From positions 1-42,239 of the forward strand of contig JAGUZK010000027.1 in NCBI GenBank assembly GCA_020060845.1: a DNA stretch of 42,239 nt, read 5' to 3'. Shown here one piece after another: positions 1 to 7,042 of this stretch. Each line of letters opens with the position of its first letter. Within the stretch, counting starts at the first letter, position 1. The notes under the pieces were generated by a model. That model did not search any database. It saw only the letters and a program-made list of their open reading frames with translations, and was not told where the DNA came from. Both the position numbers and the translations under genes were made by a program. This stretch comes from Candidatus Woesebacteria bacterium (GTDB taxonomy: Bacteria > Patescibacteriota > Microgenomatia > UBA8517).

Positions 1-611
1 ATGTAACTTCCTTCAATGCTCTTACTCATCTTTCCCTCCCCCGTTAATGATGGTACATAATGTCCCTTTGTCCTAAATTGCTCCGGCTCTGGGAAGTTTG
101 TCCCAAACCTTTCATTCATCTTTCTGGCAACTTCCCGCGTCACCTCAAGGTGTGGGAGCTGGTCATCCCCAACTGGGACAGCATCTGCTTTATAAAGCAA
201 AATATCCGAAGCCATCAAAACCGGATAGTAAAGCATAGCCATGTTGGCACTTTCCAGGCTTTCTTTTATTTTGTCTTTGTAGGTTGGCAAATGAAGCATC
301 CTTGCAACTGTCAGCACTGTTGAGAAAAGATATGAAAGCTCTATATGCTCAGGGATTTGAGACTGGATAAAAATTGTAGATTTTTTGGGGTCCAACCCTG
401 CCGAAAGATAATCTAAAACCACCCCGTAGACTGATTCTTGAAAGGTTTTGGGATCGTATGGGCTGTTAATCGAGTGCAGGTCAGCAACCATATAAAAAGT
501 CTCATATTCTGGATCCTCTTGAAGCGCAATCATTCCCTTAACCGCACCCAAATAATTTCCAATGTGCAGCCTCCCTGTTGCCCTAACGCCTGATAGAACT
601 CGTTTTTTCAT
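1..611 (-). CDS. trpS: Tryptophan-tRNA ligase, N-terminal 203 codons (cut by window edge)
   Basis: Class I aminoacyl-tRNA synthetase that charges tRNA-Trp in the cytoplasm. Translating the minus strand from ATG at 611 gives an open frame to the window edge. It shows the HIGH-type ATP signature (TGRLHIGNYLGA, residues 12-23), the substrate-pocket stretch MVADLHSI, the GDDQ motif and the KMSKS loop at residues 194-198, in the order usual for TrpS. About 130 C-terminal residues (anticodon-binding part) lie outside the window. Upstream on the same strand are a small zinc-ribbon gene and a T-box leader, so expression is probably governed by tRNA charging. The family call is secure; the gene is partial only because of the window boundary. 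Confidence 0.95.
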   Translation of the reverse strand, partial: MKKRVLSGVRATGRLHIGNYLGAVKGMIALQEDPEYETFYMVADLHSINSPYDPKTFQESVYGVVLDYLSAGLDPKKSTIFIQSQIPEHIELSYLFSTVLTVARMLHLPTYKDKIKESLESANMAMLYYPVLMASDILLYKADAVPVGDDQLPHLEVTREVARKMNERFGTNFPEPEQFRTKGHYVPSLTGEGKMSKSIEGSY

Positions 612-650
612 AAACTCAATTATATCCTAAATTAAACAAAAAGGATTTTT

Positions 651-809
651 TTAGATTTCTTTCGTAATATCAATTCCATATTTTCGTTTATATTCGTTAG
701 CTGCTTTACGAAAATCATCTTCTTGACACTCTGGACACCAGACTGTCAATTCATGCCAGGTTTGTATAATATCTACCACCCCCCTGCCACCACAAATCCT
801 ACACTCCAC
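651..809 (-). CDS. Small zinc-ribbon-like protein, 52 aa
   Basis: Short frame with two Cys pairs, CRIC near residues 3-6 and CPEC at 25-28, joined by a Trp/His-containing segment, then a charged helix and the end ITKEI. The start is taken as GTG at 809: an in-frame TAG lies three codons upstream, and a GAGGGG ribosome-site candidate sits about 10 nt before it. It lies 39 nt upstream of trpS on the same strand, behind the T-box leader, so it is probably co-transcribed. Two CxxC pairs suggest one structural zinc and a nucleic-acid or protein-binding role, but I recognise no family. It could also be a remnant of a longer gene, since the DNA just upstream carries broken coding-like frames. Confidence 0.55.
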   Translation of the reverse strand: MECRICGGRGVVDIIQTWHELTVWCPECQEDDFRKAANEYKRKYGIDITKEI

Positions 810-923
810 GCCAAACTATCCCCTCGCCCAAATTTGGCGCAGGGGACACTCCTCTTTTTAATCCTTTGGCGCTTCTTTCTCGCCTTTGCCCTTCTTGTAA
901 AATTCCCATACTTTATCCTCAAT

Positions 924-951
924 CACTTAATTACTATATAGTAATTAAGTG
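924..951. promoter_or_regulatory. Perfect 28-bp palindrome (operator candidate)
   Basis: A complete inverted repeat with no spacer; each half reads CACTTAATTACTAT and the centre is CTATATAG. It lies between the T-box terminator and the zinc-ribbon gene. A 22-codon frame (858-926, minus strand, GTG start) begins inside it. Its size and symmetry fit a dimeric repressor site. It is not followed by a T-run on either strand, so it is not a typical terminator. No cognate regulator is visible nearby. Confidence 0.55.
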
Positions 952-967
952 CCATACTAATTACATT

Positions 968-1046
968 AAAAAACCGCCCTCAGAAAACTATCTACACTCC
1001 CAAAAATCATCTTTTAGGGTTTTAAGATAGTCTTCCAAGGACGGTT
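968..1046 (-). terminator. Intrinsic terminator of the T-box leader
   Basis: Minus-strand stem formed by 1037-1046 with 972-981 (ten pairs including two G-U), extended inward by a six-pair helix (1025-1030 with 988-993), and followed by a run of six T (968-973). Its 5' arm begins just after the T-box motif, as expected of an arm sequestered when the antiterminator binds uncharged tRNA. Confidence 0.8.
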
Positions 1047-1234
1047 TTGACCGTGGTGCCACCTTGTTTCGTCGCCTGCCAATTTCGGCAGGAAACCTCA
1101 TTACTAACAAGCTCCGCAGTTAAAAACTATGCGACACTCGTTCCTGTCTTTTTACGGTTTTGGCTCCGTCGCATACTTTTGCGCTCCTCCCCAGTCCCAA
1201 CCATACTGGATCAGCGGGTTTATTAGCTTATTAA
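968..1234 (-). promoter_or_regulatory. T-box leader (tRNA-sensing transcription attenuator)
   Basis: Minus-strand leader with the full set of T-box parts. Stem I contains the pairing 1168-1175 with 1128-1135. Stem III is a CCTGCC/GGCAGG hairpin (1075-1092). The T-box sequence AAGGTGGCACCACGG lies at 1051-1065. A competing terminator follows at 968-1046. The UGGC in the T-box bulge would pair with a tRNA whose discriminator base is G, which fits tRNA-Trp or tRNA-Asn. Downstream on this strand are the zinc-ribbon gene and trpS. I cannot place a Trp codon (UGG) in the presumed specifier loop, which reads GUUUUUAAC around 1119-1127, so the amino acid sensed is not settled. Confidence 0.85.
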
Positions 1235-1240
1235 TAAGGT

Positions 1241-1269
1241 ATTATAATAAATTAAATTCCAAAAAGCAA
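1241..1269 (-). promoter_or_regulatory. Promoter of the T-box / trpS transcript
   Basis: Minus-strand -35 TTGCTT (1264-1269), 17-bp spacer and -10 TATAAT (1241-1246). The predicted start near 1234 is about 40 nt before stem I of the T-box. Confidence 0.65.
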
Positions 1270-1373
1270 ATTCGGTACAAATAAAAGAATTATAGCCTGC
1301 GACTTCTTGTTTTTTACAAATTCGCTAGACAATGTGGGTTTGTTTGACGAAATCCGAACCTTTTTTGAACAGA

Positions 1374-1405
1374 AACGATGGCGGGCTTCGCCCGGCTGAA
1401 TCGTT
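1374..1405. other. Hairpin in a gene-free stretch
   Basis: The 190 bases between the T-box promoter and the tRNA at 1434 hold no gene. The only structure seen is an inverted repeat with outer arms AACGAT/ATCGTT and an inner GC-rich hairpin GGGC-TTC-GCCC. It lies downstream of the minus-strand tRNA-CAU, but no T-run follows on the minus strand, so a terminator role is uncertain. Confidence 0.35.
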
Positions 1406-1433
1406 CGGCAAAATTCCTGAAAGTTTTATCTTG

Positions 1434-1507
1434 TGCCAAGGGTGGGATTCGAACCCACGACCGCAGCGTTATGAATGCTGTGCTCTAACCAGCTGAGCTA
1501 CCTTGGC
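1434..1507 (-). tRNA. tRNA with CAU anticodon (Met or lysidine-type Ile)
   Basis: A 74-nt cloverleaf: acceptor GCCAAGG/CCTTGGC, D-arm with loop AGCTGGTTA, anticodon loop TTCATAA, variable loop, T-arm GTGGG-TTCGAAT-CCCAC, discriminator A. CCA is not encoded. The acceptor starts with a normal G-C pair and the anticodon stem lacks three consecutive G-C pairs next to the loop, so it is not an initiator. Met and Ile2 (modified CAU) cannot be separated from the gene alone. Confidence 0.95.
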
Positions 1508-1619
1508 TTGCAAAAATTACTCACCAATAAGAAAGGTAACACTCTTTTTATATCCCCATCGTCTCTCCTGTCAAAATCACTGGCAACAGTATAAATTCAA
1601 CCCAAATTTTACATCAATC

Positions 1620-1648
1620 TTGAACTAATCTCAATATAAGTGTACAAT
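1620..1648 (+). promoter_or_regulatory. Promoter of the plus-strand tRNA-CAU
   Basis: TTGAAC (1620-1625), 17-bp spacer, TACAAT (1643-1648). The predicted start near 1655 is about 9 nt before the tRNA. Confidence 0.6.
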
Positions 1649-1663
1649 TACTTGTTATTTACA

Positions 1664-1733
1664 TGCGGGGTAGTGTACGGCTGCACGGGAGGCTCATAAT
1701 CTCCCAGACTGGGTTCAACTCCCAGCCCCGCAA
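1664..1733 (+). tRNA. tRNA with CAU anticodon, short D-loop
   Basis: A 70-nt cloverleaf: acceptor TGCGGGG/CCCCGCA, D-stem GTGT/GCAC with a six-base loop ACGGCT, anticodon stem GGAGG/TCTCC with loop CTCATAA, T-arm CTGGG-TTCAACT-CCCAG, discriminator A, no encoded CCA. The first pair is U1-A72 rather than the C1xA72 mismatch of bacterial initiators. The D-loop is about one base shorter than is normal for this arm type. A good promoter just upstream argues that it is transcribed. It is either elongator Met or Ile2 and complements the other CAU tRNA at 1434-1507. Confidence 0.85.
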
Positions 1734-1749
1734 CAAACTGCTCCAGCCC

Positions 1750-2148
1750 TCACCAGAAATGAAAAAATTTCATCCACTTTATCCAATTAGGGTCATTAGA
1801 TTCATCGGCCCCGCTACTTATATTTGGTGAAAATTTCTTAACTATCTCCGCATCTGGAAGAACTACCACTATTTCTCCCTCCTTAACCATTCCGAGATTG
1901 TTTCTTATCTGAAACTCTCTGAATTCATCACTTTCAACCATCTCTATTCTTTTTGCTAATTCGTCATTCTCTTTTCTTAGTGCTTCTACCCTCATTTGCG
2001 CTTCAGCAATTCGCAAGCTGGTTTTTTGTAGAGATCTTATACTCCTTACTGTCGAAACAGCACCGCCAACCACCACTAAAAGGAATATAAGCGATATCAC
2101 TTTTCCAATTTTTTCCTTGAGGACTCTAGCCCTATAGTTTTTTTTCAT
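1750..2148 (-). CDS. Septum formation initiator (DivIC/FtsB-like)
   Basis: Bitopic cell-division protein of 132 aa. A short basic cytoplasmic tail comes first (MKKNYRARVLKEK), then one membrane segment near residues 15-33. A leucine/glutamate-rich coiled coil spans about 40-75, and the family-typical end region EFREFQIRNNLGMVKEGEIVV lies near 76-96. In other bacteria this family pairs with FtsL and FtsQ at the division septum. The roughly 35 residues beyond the conserved part (Asp/Ser-rich, ending KFFHFW) are not typical. The neighbours are a tRNA and a divergent recombinase gene, so it is not in a visible division operon. Confidence 0.8.
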   Translation of the reverse strand: MKKNYRARVLKEKIGKVISLIFLLVVVGGAVSTVRSIRSLQKTSLRIAEAQMRVEALRKENDELAKRIEMVESDEFREFQIRNNLGMVKEGEIVVVLPDAEIVKKFSPNISSGADESNDPNWIKWMKFFHFW

Positions 2149-2195
2149 CTTGCCTAGTAAAGCTACAAAAAAGCCTTCAATGCAGCTTAATTGTC

Positions 2196-2225
2196 TTGAC
2201 CTTTTTTGTTATACTATGTTAATAT
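2196..2225 (+). promoter_or_regulatory. Promoter of the tyrosine recombinase gene
   Basis: TTGACC (2196-2201), 18-bp spacer, TAATAT (2220-2225). The predicted start near 2232 lies downstream of a possible TTG start at 2229, which favours ATG 2241 and a leader of under 10 nt. Confidence 0.5.
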
Positions 2226-2240
2226 AGCTTGAACAAAATT

Positions 2241-3107
2241 ATGACCTCCCAAGACTCACTTAAAGTTATCTTACCAAAGTTTATCAAAAACTTGGAAGAC
2301 AAAGGTCGCTCACCATCTACTATACTTGCCTATAGAGCAGACCTTGAACAGCTAATTAATTTTTTAGCAAAAAATAATAAATCTGTTCCGACCGAAATCA
2401 CTCAATCAGATATTGAAGCATTTAGGGATAGTCTAGCAACAGAAAAATATACCCCCAAATCAGTCTCTAGAAAGCTCAATGCAATAAAGACATTCTTTCG
2501 CTGGCTTATGTCAAGTGGATTTATACATTCAAACCCAGCAGAAAATGTATCACATCCAAAACTTACCATGGCAATGCCGAAGTTTCTCTCATCCTTAGAA
2601 TATAGAGCTCTAAGAGATGTCGCCCGCACAGATATCCGCATATCCACAATTGTTGAGCTTTTCTTACAAACTGGATTAAGAATCTCAGAAGTTGCAAACC
2701 TAAAACTAGAAGATATATCAGCCAATCAAATTACTGTAAAAGCTTATGCCGCTCAACCCCAACGTACAGTTCCATTAAACAGATCAGCCCGGGAAGCTCT
2801 AGACAACTATCTAAGACAAAGACCAAAGACCGATTCCCCCTTTGTCTTCGTAAGCAAAAGTGGAAAACCGCTAGCTGTCAGAAACATAAGGGCAGCAATT
2901 GATAGGTACATGCAAAAAGCAGACATTCCCAGATATTCTGTTAACGACCTTCGTACAACATTTGTCGTCGAAAACTTAAAGGCTGGCGTGGACTTAATCT
3001 TAATTTCTCAAGTGTCCGGACACAAAAGAATTTCAACAACTGAGCGCTATCTGAAACTCGCGGGAATTAAAGAACCCGGCAAAAAACAGCAACTTGCAGA
3101 GCTTTAG
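2241..3107 (+). CDS. Tyrosine recombinase/integrase (XerC/XerD-like), altered active site
   Basis: Site-specific DNA recombinase of 288 aa from ATG 2241 (a TTG at 2229 would add four residues). The N-terminal SAM-like core-binding domain spans about 10-95. The catalytic domain carries the first Arg in TGLRISEVANL, a candidate Lys in ITVKAY, the second Arg in VNDLRTTF, the late His in SGHKRIS and the Tyr in TERYLKL. The first His of the usual HxLR box is replaced by Asn (NDLR), which may weaken or redirect activity. Its length matches Xer proteins and it stands alone, so a housekeeping dif recombinase is possible; a domesticated integrase is the alternative. No att repeats were seen beside it. 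Confidence 0.85.
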   Translation: MTSQDSLKVILPKFIKNLEDKGRSPSTILAYRADLEQLINFLAKNNKSVPTEITQSDIEAFRDSLATEKYTPKSVSRKLNAIKTFFRWLMSSGFIHSNPAENVSHPKLTMAMPKFLSSLEYRALRDVARTDIRISTIVELFLQTGLRISEVANLKLEDISANQITVKAYAAQPQRTVPLNRSAREALDNYLRQRPKTDSPFVFVSKSGKPLAVRNIRAAIDRYMQKADIPRYSVNDLRTTFVVENLKAGVDLILISQVSGHKRISTTERYLKLAGIKEPGKKQQLAEL

Positions 3108-3277
3108 GCTGGGAAATACCCTTAAAGAGACCACTTCCACCCAAAGATATAGGCACTCACAAAGCGGACAATAATCTCAAGCAAGCGGATATATCCAGAT
3201 AACGGACTAGCTACCAAGGGTAAACCATCTTCCACCTCTCTACTGCTACTTCCTACAGCCTGCAAAATCTATCTCTG

Positions 3278-3349
3278 TGGGCCGAGATGGATTCGAACCA
3301 TCGACTCCTACTTTATAAGAGTAGTACTCTACCGCTGAGTTATCGGCCC
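3278..3349 (-). tRNA. tRNA-Ile (UAU anticodon)
   Basis: A 72-nt cloverleaf: acceptor GGGCCGA/TCGGCCC, D-stem ACTC/GAGT, anticodon stem CTACT/AGTAG with loop CTTATAA giving anticodon UAU, T-arm GATGG-TTCGAAT-CCATC, discriminator A, no CCA. It reads AUA codons directly. Most bacteria use a lysidine-modified CAU tRNA for this, so the gene is unusual. The flanks (3108-3277 and 3350-3540) hold no gene; a TATAAT at 3479-3484 on the minus strand is a possible distant promoter. Confidence 0.9.
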
Positions 3350-3540
3350 TGGTTTACAGTCGTGCAAAACTACAATCCCGGATCCTGGTACAAGGGAAAC
3401 ATCTTCTCCATCTTGAGTCACACTCCAAAACTGCACATCAGTCAAGACAGATTAGTAAGAAAAGCACTGCTTTGCCCTATTATATCAAAAAAATAAAACA
3501 GCTTTGGTTTAAGGCAATAAATTCCCCTCTTAGAACTTAT

Positions 3541-5871
3541 TTATAACCTTGCTCTCTTTGTAATTTCCTCCTCAACTAGTCTTATATCTCGACCATACTT
3601 AAGCCTGCTCATTTCCTTAATGATCTCTGCGACCTTGGGGTTTTTTTGAGACCTCCACTCCTGCATATCTTTTTCAATGCTCATTGAAAAAGGAGGAACG
3701 GGTTCGTTTCTAACGATAGTCTTTATATAAACGTGATATCTTTCAATATTAAGTAGGTCATCCTCAGAAAAAACTGGAGCAAACTCATGAGCAAGGTACT
3801 GTGCATCCGATACACCAACACGATAAGTAATTAGTGTTCCAACATTGCCAAAAATTGCATTTCTTACCTCATCATCAATCTGTCCAATAAACTGGTTGGC
3901 AACACAAAGCGCCAAGCGGTACTTTCTTGCTTCTGACAGTATCTGAGCAAAATCTGGGGTAGCAAAATTCTGAAACTCATCTACGTAAAGATAAAAGTCG
4001 CGTCTTTGTTCTTCAGGTATATCAGTACGACTCATTGCAGCCATCAAAATTCTGGGGACCAAAATTAATCCCAAAAAGCTTGAATTTTCCTCACCCAGCT
4101 CCCCCTTTGAAAGATTAATAAATAGAAGTTTGCCCTGATCCATAACTTCTCTAAAAGAAAATGACGATTTAGATTGACCGATAATATTTCTAATCATCTT
4201 GTTGGTGACAAATCGGCCAAACTTACTGGTAATGTAGTCCAAAACCTCCGATTTATGAAAATCAGATGTCTGGGCAATCTGATCAGTCCAATAGCGCCTG
4301 ACAATTGGGTCCTCAACCTTGGGTAAAAGCTCCTGGACATAGCGGGAGTCAGTTAGTGCTCTCATTACCTCAACAAATGTTGTCCCTTCCTCACTCATAA
4401 CAGTAAGCATTGCATTTCTTACAGCATGCTCAAATCTAGGACCAACAATACCAGTTTTATAGGGATCAAAAAGCTTATACATCATATTGATTACAGCTGT
4501 AGCTACAAAATGTTTTTGAAAATCTCCCTTCGCCTCAAGAAGATTAAGCCCCATAGGGCGTTCTGTATCGGAGGGCCTAAAGTAGATCACATCCTCCGCT
4601 CTTTCCGGAGGGACAAGCTCTAATATCTCCTCTACAGCATCTCCGTGAGGATCTATAAAGCAAAGGCCTTTGCCAGATTTCATGTCTTGGAGAATCCAAT
4701 CTTCCAAAAGCTTGGATTTACCTGTACCAGTTTTACCAACCAGATAAATGTGCCTTAACCTATCCTCATCAGACAAATAGACTGGTCTTTCCAATCCTCT
4801 GTAAACACTTTTTCCAAGATAAAGACCTTCCGTCGGGATCTCAGCCGGCGCCGGAGCAGACTTTGAGTACAGCCAATAAATATGGGGGGTAGTGATCTGG
4901 TTATTGGGAAAGTGAAAGATTGTAGCCAACTCCTCAGAATTTAATATCGATACCCTGTTTCCCCAAAAATGAAAAAGTGATTGATAACGATAAAGAAAAT
5001 TTTCCATAAATGCACCCTTCCTTCTTATCTTTCTTGATCCCAGTGAATTTAATTCTCCGTTAAACTGAGAAAACGCACCCATTATATTGGTAAGGTGTGC
5101 TTTGGCAGATGGCTCGTCCTCAGAGACTACAACAATTCTGATGTTTGTTTCAAAACCAGGTTTTGAAATCTTATTTTCTACAGCTTCCAGTGTTTTTGCA
5201 GAAACTGAAAATTTTGCCTTGCTAGGATCTGCCTCACGCTTGCGTGTCGCTGAAATAAACGAGGAGCCCGCCTTTTTCCAATCATTTTCTGCAGGGGATA
5301 TCAAAACCTGGATAGCAGCTGCTTCACCGTCACGCATCTTTGCCAATGCTGCGGTCAGAGCAGCCAAGGGGTCTGTTACTAGCTCCTTAAAAGTCTTAAT
5401 CGGATAATAATTTTCTTTTTTTAATTGAAGAGACTTATAAGCAACTTTTCCATCCTCTGTAAAAATATTATATTCATCAACAACCACTATCTCAGCATCA
5501 GGATATGCACCATGTACCTGCTTTTCAATTAAATCTTGATATTTAATTGGCGTCCAAATATAAAACCTAATGTCTTCCTTGCGAGCAACTATCTCAAAGG
5601 AGACTGCTGGTTGCATTCTAAATTTTTGTTTCCAGCCCCCTTTTTTGATGGAGTATAAAGAGGAAAAAAATTGTTCCATCGCATCAATTTTGATCTCATT
5701 ATTTTTAGGGACTGCAACTTGCAAAAGAACGGAATTGATTGACTCTTCCTCCCTTCCCAGACTGCGGACCCATATTAATACCAATACTGCAACACCAACA
5801 ACACCAAGCAAGAAAAAGCCTGAGAAAAATATTGTCAAGAAAAATATTGTTAAGTCAAATTGTAAAGGCAT
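3541..5871 (-). CDS. VirD4/TraG-like membrane-anchored ATPase
   Basis: A 776-aa P-loop ATPase of the HerA/TraG (type IV coupling protein-like) class. The N-terminus has one or two membrane segments (about 8-35). Residues 60-330 form a large domain without a motif I recognise. The motor domain has Walker A GKTGTGKS at 379-386, the FIDPHGD strand at 405-411 and Walker B YLYVDEFQ at 628-635. Proteins of this class pump DNA or protein across membranes in conjugation or in chromosome and pilus systems. No relaxase or other secretion genes accompany it here, so conjugation is not supported. A 149-aa protein lies 71 nt upstream on the same strand and may be its partner. Confidence 0.8.
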   Translation of the reverse strand: MPLQFDLTIFFLTIFFSGFFLLGVVGVAVLVLIWVRSLGREEESINSVLLQVAVPKNNEIKIDAMEQFFSSLYSIKKGGWKQKFRMQPAVSFEIVARKEDIRFYIWTPIKYQDLIEKQVHGAYPDAEIVVVDEYNIFTEDGKVAYKSLQLKKENYYPIKTFKELVTDPLAALTAALAKMRDGEAAAIQVLISPAENDWKKAGSSFISATRKREADPSKAKFSVSAKTLEAVENKISKPGFETNIRIVVVSEDEPSAKAHLTNIMGAFSQFNGELNSLGSRKIRRKGAFMENFLYRYQSLFHFWGNRVSILNSEELATIFHFPNNQITTPHIYWLYSKSAPAPAEIPTEGLYLGKSVYRGLERPVYLSDEDRLRHIYLVGKTGTGKSKLLEDWILQDMKSGKGLCFIDPHGDAVEEILELVPPERAEDVIYFRPSDTERPMGLNLLEAKGDFQKHFVATAVINMMYKLFDPYKTGIVGPRFEHAVRNAMLTVMSEEGTTFVEVMRALTDSRYVQELLPKVEDPIVRRYWTDQIAQTSDFHKSEVLDYITSKFGRFVTNKMIRNIIGQSKSSFSFREVMDQGKLLFINLSKGELGEENSSFLGLILVPRILMAAMSRTDIPEEQRRDFYLYVDEFQNFATPDFAQILSEARKYRLALCVANQFIGQIDDEVRNAIFGNVGTLITYRVGVSDAQYLAHEFAPVFSEDDLLNIERYHVYIKTIVRNEPVPPFSMSIEKDMQEWRSQKNPKVAEIIKEMSRLKYGRDIRLVEEEITKRARL

Positions 5872-5942
5872 AAATTAATTATATACTTTCCTGTGTACTC
5901 TAAGAAGGTTTAGTACTTATATACCTCAACCCAAAAGAAGGC

Positions 5943-6392
5943 TTATCTGACATCAACAGGCGTTGTCCCAGATTTATTTCCTTCTTCATGCTTGTCTAGT
6001 TCAGGCTGTGTTTCAAGAGATGACTGTTCCAATCCTGACGTAGAGCTATCAGAAACTGGAATTTTAATTGACTGGGCAGTTATTATCCTTGCTCCGATAC
6101 TTAAAGCCTTCTTGATAATTCTTAGCCAAAAATTAGCAAGCCAAGTCAAAGCATTAACAGGATTTCCTTTTGCCCAGATTGAAAGCTGGGCAGGATCAGC
6201 AGGAATGGTGACAGTTTGAGCTTGGCTGCCCTTATCAGCTGACACAAATGTTCCAACTGGTTGCCTCACCTGCACCGGGGGCTTGGTCTGAGTCGATTGA
6301 CTACCCAAACCAGTGGGGGGGTTTTCTCCCGTCTCCACCAGAGGAGGAGCTTCTATACTGCTTAATGATTCGGTAGCTTCAACATTTGCCAT
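5943..6392 (-). CDS. Hypothetical protein, Pro/Gln/Thr-rich with a hydrophobic helix
   Basis: A 149-aa protein I cannot assign. The N-terminal 70 residues are polar and low in complexity (Ser/Glu, then Pro/Thr/Gln). A segment near 75-100 (SIWAKGNPVNALTWLANFW and after) is rich in Trp, Leu and Ile and could lie on or in the membrane. The C-terminus is Ser/Thr/Glu-rich. A TAGAAT hexamer lies four bases before the ATG. It precedes the TraG-like ATPase gene by 71 nt, so it may be a small membrane partner of that ATPase. This is inferred only from position. Confidence 0.6.
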   Translation of the reverse strand: MANVEATESLSSIEAPPLVETGENPPTGLGSQSTQTKPPVQVRQPVGTFVSADKGSQAQTVTIPADPAQLSIWAKGNPVNALTWLANFWLRIIKKALSIGARIITAQSIKIPVSDSSTSGLEQSSLETQPELDKHEEGNKSGTTPVDVR

Positions 6393-6452
6393 GCCATAAA
6401 CATTCTATCATCCAAAAAGTAAATAAGAATAGGCCAAAGTGGTCATCAGAGA

Positions 6453-7004
6453 TCAACGCTTGCGACTATTGTCTTTCCAGATAATATCCGAGACCCCGTT
6501 TTTGAAGTTCTCATACCTCGCTAAAGTGTAGATATAGTCCGAAAGTCTATTCAAATACTGCATGATAAGACCAAGAGCCTTGTCTTGATTATAAACACGT
6601 AGCCTAACGACACTCCTTTCAGCCCGACGCACGAGAGACCTCAAATACTGCAAGTTTGCAGCTGTAGGAGTACCTCCAGGAAGGATAAAATTCTTAAGCA
6701 AAGGAAGCTGGCTTTCCATCTTATCTATCTCCTTCTCAAAGAAATTTACCCTTCTTTGATCTAACCTAAGATCGGACCCGGCAATTATCGAACCAATGGC
6801 AAGCAAATCTGACTGAATTCCCTGAAGAGTCTTTATTAGATTTCTATCTTCTGTAATGGAGGCAACTAACCCAATAAAACTGTTGACTTCATCAATTGTT
6901 CCAATTACAGAAATGACACGAGACGTTTTTGAAACTCTTTTCTCTTTAGCTTGCGAATAAAGACTTGTCTCTCCCGAATCACCCCTTTTAGTATAAACTG
7001 CCAT
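6453..7004 (-). CDS. PduO-type cob(I)alamin adenosyltransferase
   Basis: Transfers the adenosyl group of ATP to cob(I)alamin to make adenosylcobalamin (coenzyme B12). The 183 aa show the N-terminal ATP-binding signature YTKRGDSGETSL (residues 4-15), the conserved GTIDEVNSFIGL stretch, the Arg-rich helix RRAERSVVRL and the C-terminal LNRLSDYIYTLARYEN, all family hallmarks. In this window the likely user is the class II ribonucleotide reductase encoded upstream on the same strand. The ATG at 7004 starts directly at the conserved N-terminus. A 230-nt gap with strong RNA secondary structure separates it from pyrG and may control it. It ends in TGA. Confidence 0.92.
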   Translation of the reverse strand: MAVYTKRGDSGETSLYSQAKEKRVSKTSRVISVIGTIDEVNSFIGLVASITEDRNLIKTLQGIQSDLLAIGSIIAGSDLRLDQRRVNFFEKEIDKMESQLPLLKNFILPGGTPTAANLQYLRSLVRRAERSVVRLRVYNQDKALGLIMQYLNRLSDYIYTLARYENFKNGVSDIIWKDNSRKR

Positions 7005-7042
7005 AAAGCCAGTAAACGTTTGCTACTAGTTACCTTAAAACA

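Noticed and set aside
60-941. Plus-strand frames at 60-323 and 723-941
   Set aside because: They are antisense to trpS and to the small zinc-ribbon gene or its flank, and their translations lack any domain-like pattern.
5087-5878. Plus-strand frames opposite the TraG-like gene
   Set aside because: They are mirror frames of a well-supported gene with Walker motifs on the minus strand.
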